Assembly: GCA_000433675.1 (NCBI GenBank)
Contig: FR893558.1
Location: forward strand, 10,301 to 74,300
From: Clostridium sp. CAG:433
GTDB taxonomy: Bacteria; Bacillota_I; Bacilli_A; RF39; UBA660
DNA: 64,000 bases
Direction of reading: 5' to 3'
In this document: one piece after another, positions 62,086 through 64,000 of the stretch
Layout: every line of letters starts with the position of its first letter
Position numbering within the stretch: the first letter of the stretch is position 1
Position numbers and translations under genes: made by a program
Notes under the pieces: generated by a model
Database searches by the model: none
The model's input: the letters and a program-made list of their open reading frames with translations, nothing else
What the model was told of the DNA's origin: nothing

Positions 62086-64000
62086 ATGACAATAGGTGTA
62101 AATTTAAAAACAATAGTAAAAAATTATTCATTATGTGAAAAGTTATTTAGAGAAGATTGTAAAGACAATAATTATGTAAAAGGAATATTGGATTTTTTTT
62201 CTAATGTTGAAATAAATAGTGATATTATACGTGATTTAAAAAGACTAAAAAAAGAAGGGAATAAAATAGATTTATACGTACCTAATTATTTAGTTTATGA
62301 TAATAAAATAATAATGGAAAAAGTTAAAAGATTATTAGAATTTGATGAGTTTTCTTTTGACAATATAAAAAAATATAATTCATTAGATGAATTAAAAAAT
62401 GATAATATAGATTGTTTTGTTTCTGATTTTAATATTGGTGGACAAGGAATAATTTTACCATATCAAGTAATTAAATTAGATAGTAGTGATTATGAAAAAT
62501 TTGAATTAGTAAAAAAGGTTTATAACGCTAATTATGATATCAATTTAAGAAAAATTAATGAACTTGAATATAATACTCAAAAAGCAAGAACAGGTATTCC
62601 ATCTGTAGATAAACCATGGAGAAAGTTTTATTCAGAAAAAGAAAAAAGTGTAGTAATGCCAAAGAAAACTATGTATGAATATTTAAGATGTGGCGCTGAA
62701 AAAATGTCTAATAAGACTGCTCTTATTTATTATGGAAGAAAATTTACATATAAAGAATTGATGGAAAAAATTGATAAGTACGCATCATCATTTATAAGTT
62801 ATGGAATAAAAGAAGGAGATGTTGTATCAATATGTATGCCAAATGCACCAGAAGCAATTTTTATGGTATATGCATTAAATAAAATTGGTGCAATTGCAAA
62901 TATGATACATCCTTTAAAAAGTCCTAATGAAATAAAAGAATATGTAAATAAAGTTGATTCTAAAATGTTACTTGTTTTAGATACGTCACTTCAAAATATA
63001 GAGGGTATAACAAATGAATTATGCACTGATAAAATAGTTTCGGTATCAGTTGGTAATTCAATGCCTTTATATATGAAACTTATATTTGAAAAATCAAAAA
63101 AATTAAATTTAACAAAAGAATATATTTCTCTTAAAGATTTTGAAAATAATGGAAAAAAAGTAAAAAATTCATTACAAGTAGATTATAAAGAAAATGCTGG
63201 CGCAGCAATAATGCATACTGGTGGTACAAGCGGTAAATCAAAGGCTGTTTTACTTACAAATGATAATCTTAATTCAATGGTTCATGCTCAAAGAGTAACA
63301 GCTAAAAACTTTGCTGAAGGTGATGTAATGCTTACAATAATGCCTGTATTCCATGGATTTGGATTATGCAGTTCTGTTCATATGCCTTTATCATATGGTG
63401 TATCAGTAGTTTTATGGCCAAAGTTTGAATCTAAAAAGTTAAAATCAATGTATGAAAAAAATAACGTTAATCACATGTTTGGAATACCAAAGTTATTTGA
63501 ATGTTTAATAAAAGAAAATGTTGATTTAACTAATGCTGGATATCTTGTTTCAGGTGGGGAAAAAATTGAACAAAAAAGAGAACAAAAAATTAATAATGGG
63601 TTCTTGGAGAATGGTTCAAGATTTAACTTAAAAAAAGGTTATGGTTTAACAGAAGCAACAGCGGGTACAACTTTATCTGATGATTATAGTAATAGACTCG
63701 GAAGTATTGGAATACCACTTGTATGTAATGATTTTAAAGTAGTAAAACCAGGAACAGAAGAAGAACTAGGATATTATGAAAAAGGTGAATTTTGTATTTC
63801 AGGCCCAACTGTTATGAAGTGTTACTATAATGATGAAGAAGAAACTAAAAAAACATTAAGAAAACATTCTGATGGAAAAATATGGCTTCATACAGGTGAT
63901 ATGGGATATATGGATGAATCTGGGCTTTTATATTACACAGATAGATTAACAAGAATGTATACATCTGGAGGATTTAACGTATATCCACCACATATAGAAG
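62086..64000 (+). CDS. ANL-superfamily acyl-activating enzyme with N-terminal extension, 3' end outside window
   Basis: At least 638 codons, with no stop before 64000. Residues ~200 onward are an AMP-forming ligase: P-loop MHTGGTSGKSKAVLL (A3), PVFHGFG, GYGLTEATAG (A5), and LHTGDMGYMDESGLLYYTDRLTRM (A7/A8). It activates an acid with ATP, most likely a fatty acid; the substrate is not shown. The first ~195 residues are an extra domain with alternating strands and helices (GNKIDLYVPNYLVYD, NIDCFVSDFNIG), unlike standard ligases. A strong promoter and AGAGGGG site precede the ATG. Confidence 0.85.
   Translation, partial: MTIGVNLKTIVKNYSLCEKLFREDCKDNNYVKGILDFFSNVEINSDIIRDLKRLKKEGNKIDLYVPNYLVYDNKIIMEKVKRLLEFDEFSFDNIKKYNSLDELKNDNIDCFVSDFNIGGQGIILPYQVIKLDSSDYEKFELVKKVYNANYDINLRKINELEYNTQKARTGIPSVDKPWRKFYSEKEKSVVMPKKTMYEYLRCGAEKMSNKTALIYYGRKFTYKELMEKIDKYASSFISYGIKEGDVVSICMPNAPEAIFMVYALNKIGAIANMIHPLKSPNEIKEYVNKVDSKMLLVLDTSLQNIEGITNELCTDKIVSVSVGNSMPLYMKLIFEKSKKLNLTKEYISLKDFENNGKKVKNSLQVDYKENAGAAIMHTGGTSGKSKAVLLTNDNLNSMVHAQRVTAKNFAEGDVMLTIMPVFHGFGLCSSVHMPLSYGVSVVLWPKFESKKLKSMYEKNNVNHMFGIPKLFECLIKENVDLTNAGYLVSGGEKIEQKREQKINNGFLENGSRFNLKKGYGLTEATAGTTLSDDYSNRLGSIGIPLVCNDFKVVKPGTEEELGYYEKGEFCISGPTVMKCYYNDEEETKKTLRKHSDGKIWLHTGDMGYMDESGLLYYTDRLTRMYTSGGFNVYPPHIE

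Overview
The window is a 64-kb piece of a chromosome from a very AT-rich (roughly a quarter G+C by eye), spore-forming member of the Bacillota. It is most like an uncultured gut lineage near Bacilli/Erysipelotrichia or low-GC Clostridia; the sequence alone does not fix the rank. Several gene orders are typical of Bacillota: rpsT/gpr/spoIIP/lepA/hemW/hrcA/grpE/dnaK/dnaJ/rsmE/mtaB, rlmN/prpC/prkC/rsgA/rpe, and nusB/xseA/xseB near spoIVB. Four sporulation genes are present (gpr, spoIIP, a spoIIID-like gene, spoIVB). UGA is a normal stop here (it ends rsmE, rlmN, rsgA, spoIIP and others), so this is genetic code 11 and not the mycoplasma code. Arginine is almost always AGA. Most genes have clear AGGAGG/AGGTGA ribosome sites and short spacers, with many compact intrinsic terminators.

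Layout. 1-5.8 kb: the end of a TIM-barrel-like protein, small unknowns, a short YigZ-type protein, uvrC and a P-loop protein. 5.8-10.4 kb: mutL, then an SGNH hydrolase and a PlsC acyltransferase that both appear to start at AUA, a phospholipase-C-like protein and miaA. 10.4-11.7 kb (minus strand): a secreted transglutaminase-like protein and rpsT. 11.8-19.6 kb: gpr, spoIIP, a small membrane gene in the yqxA position, a WG-repeat-like protein, lepA, spoIIID-like and hemW. 19.6-22.6 kb: a repeat protein with ten 21-residue units and an unknown. 22.7-29.2 kb: a CIRCE-controlled hrcA-grpE-dnaK-(pepF)-dnaJ heat-shock cluster with pepF inserted. 29.3-31.4 kb: a prepilin-like protein whose 3' end has foreign-looking codon use, and a single-domain ClpC-like ATPase. 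31.5-39.5 kb: rsmE, mtaB, recD2, a BspA-type LRR protein and small unknowns. 39.6-44.6 kb: rlmN-prpC-prkC-rsgA-rpe. 44.7-49.8 kb: mutS, a TasA-like surface protein with a disturbed start, and an M18 aminopeptidase. 49.8-56.3 kb: nusB-xseA-xseB, an enlarged thymidylate synthase, spoIVB, corA and cysE. 56.3-57.7 kb: the most irregular stretch, with a possible small RNA and an ORF6N/PLD-like gene lying between two remnants of a related copy. 57.7-64 kb: HD, Fic, two FAD oxidoreductases and an ANL acyl-activating enzyme cut by the window end.

The strongest unexplained signal is in the ORF6N locus. Two related copies carry near-perfect palindromes at the same codons of the LxSxxxT(S/T) motif. The palindrome bases differ between the copies but change together on both arms, so the palindrome is kept while its sequence is altered. 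Other notable signals are two adjacent genes with apparent AUA start codons, a G-run frameshift (GGGAAAG) at the start of the TasA-like gene, a codon-use patch at the 3' end of the prepilin gene, and a 16-bp perfect palindrome just before the spoIVB ribosome site. No tRNA, rRNA, CRISPR array, transposase or prophage structural module was seen.
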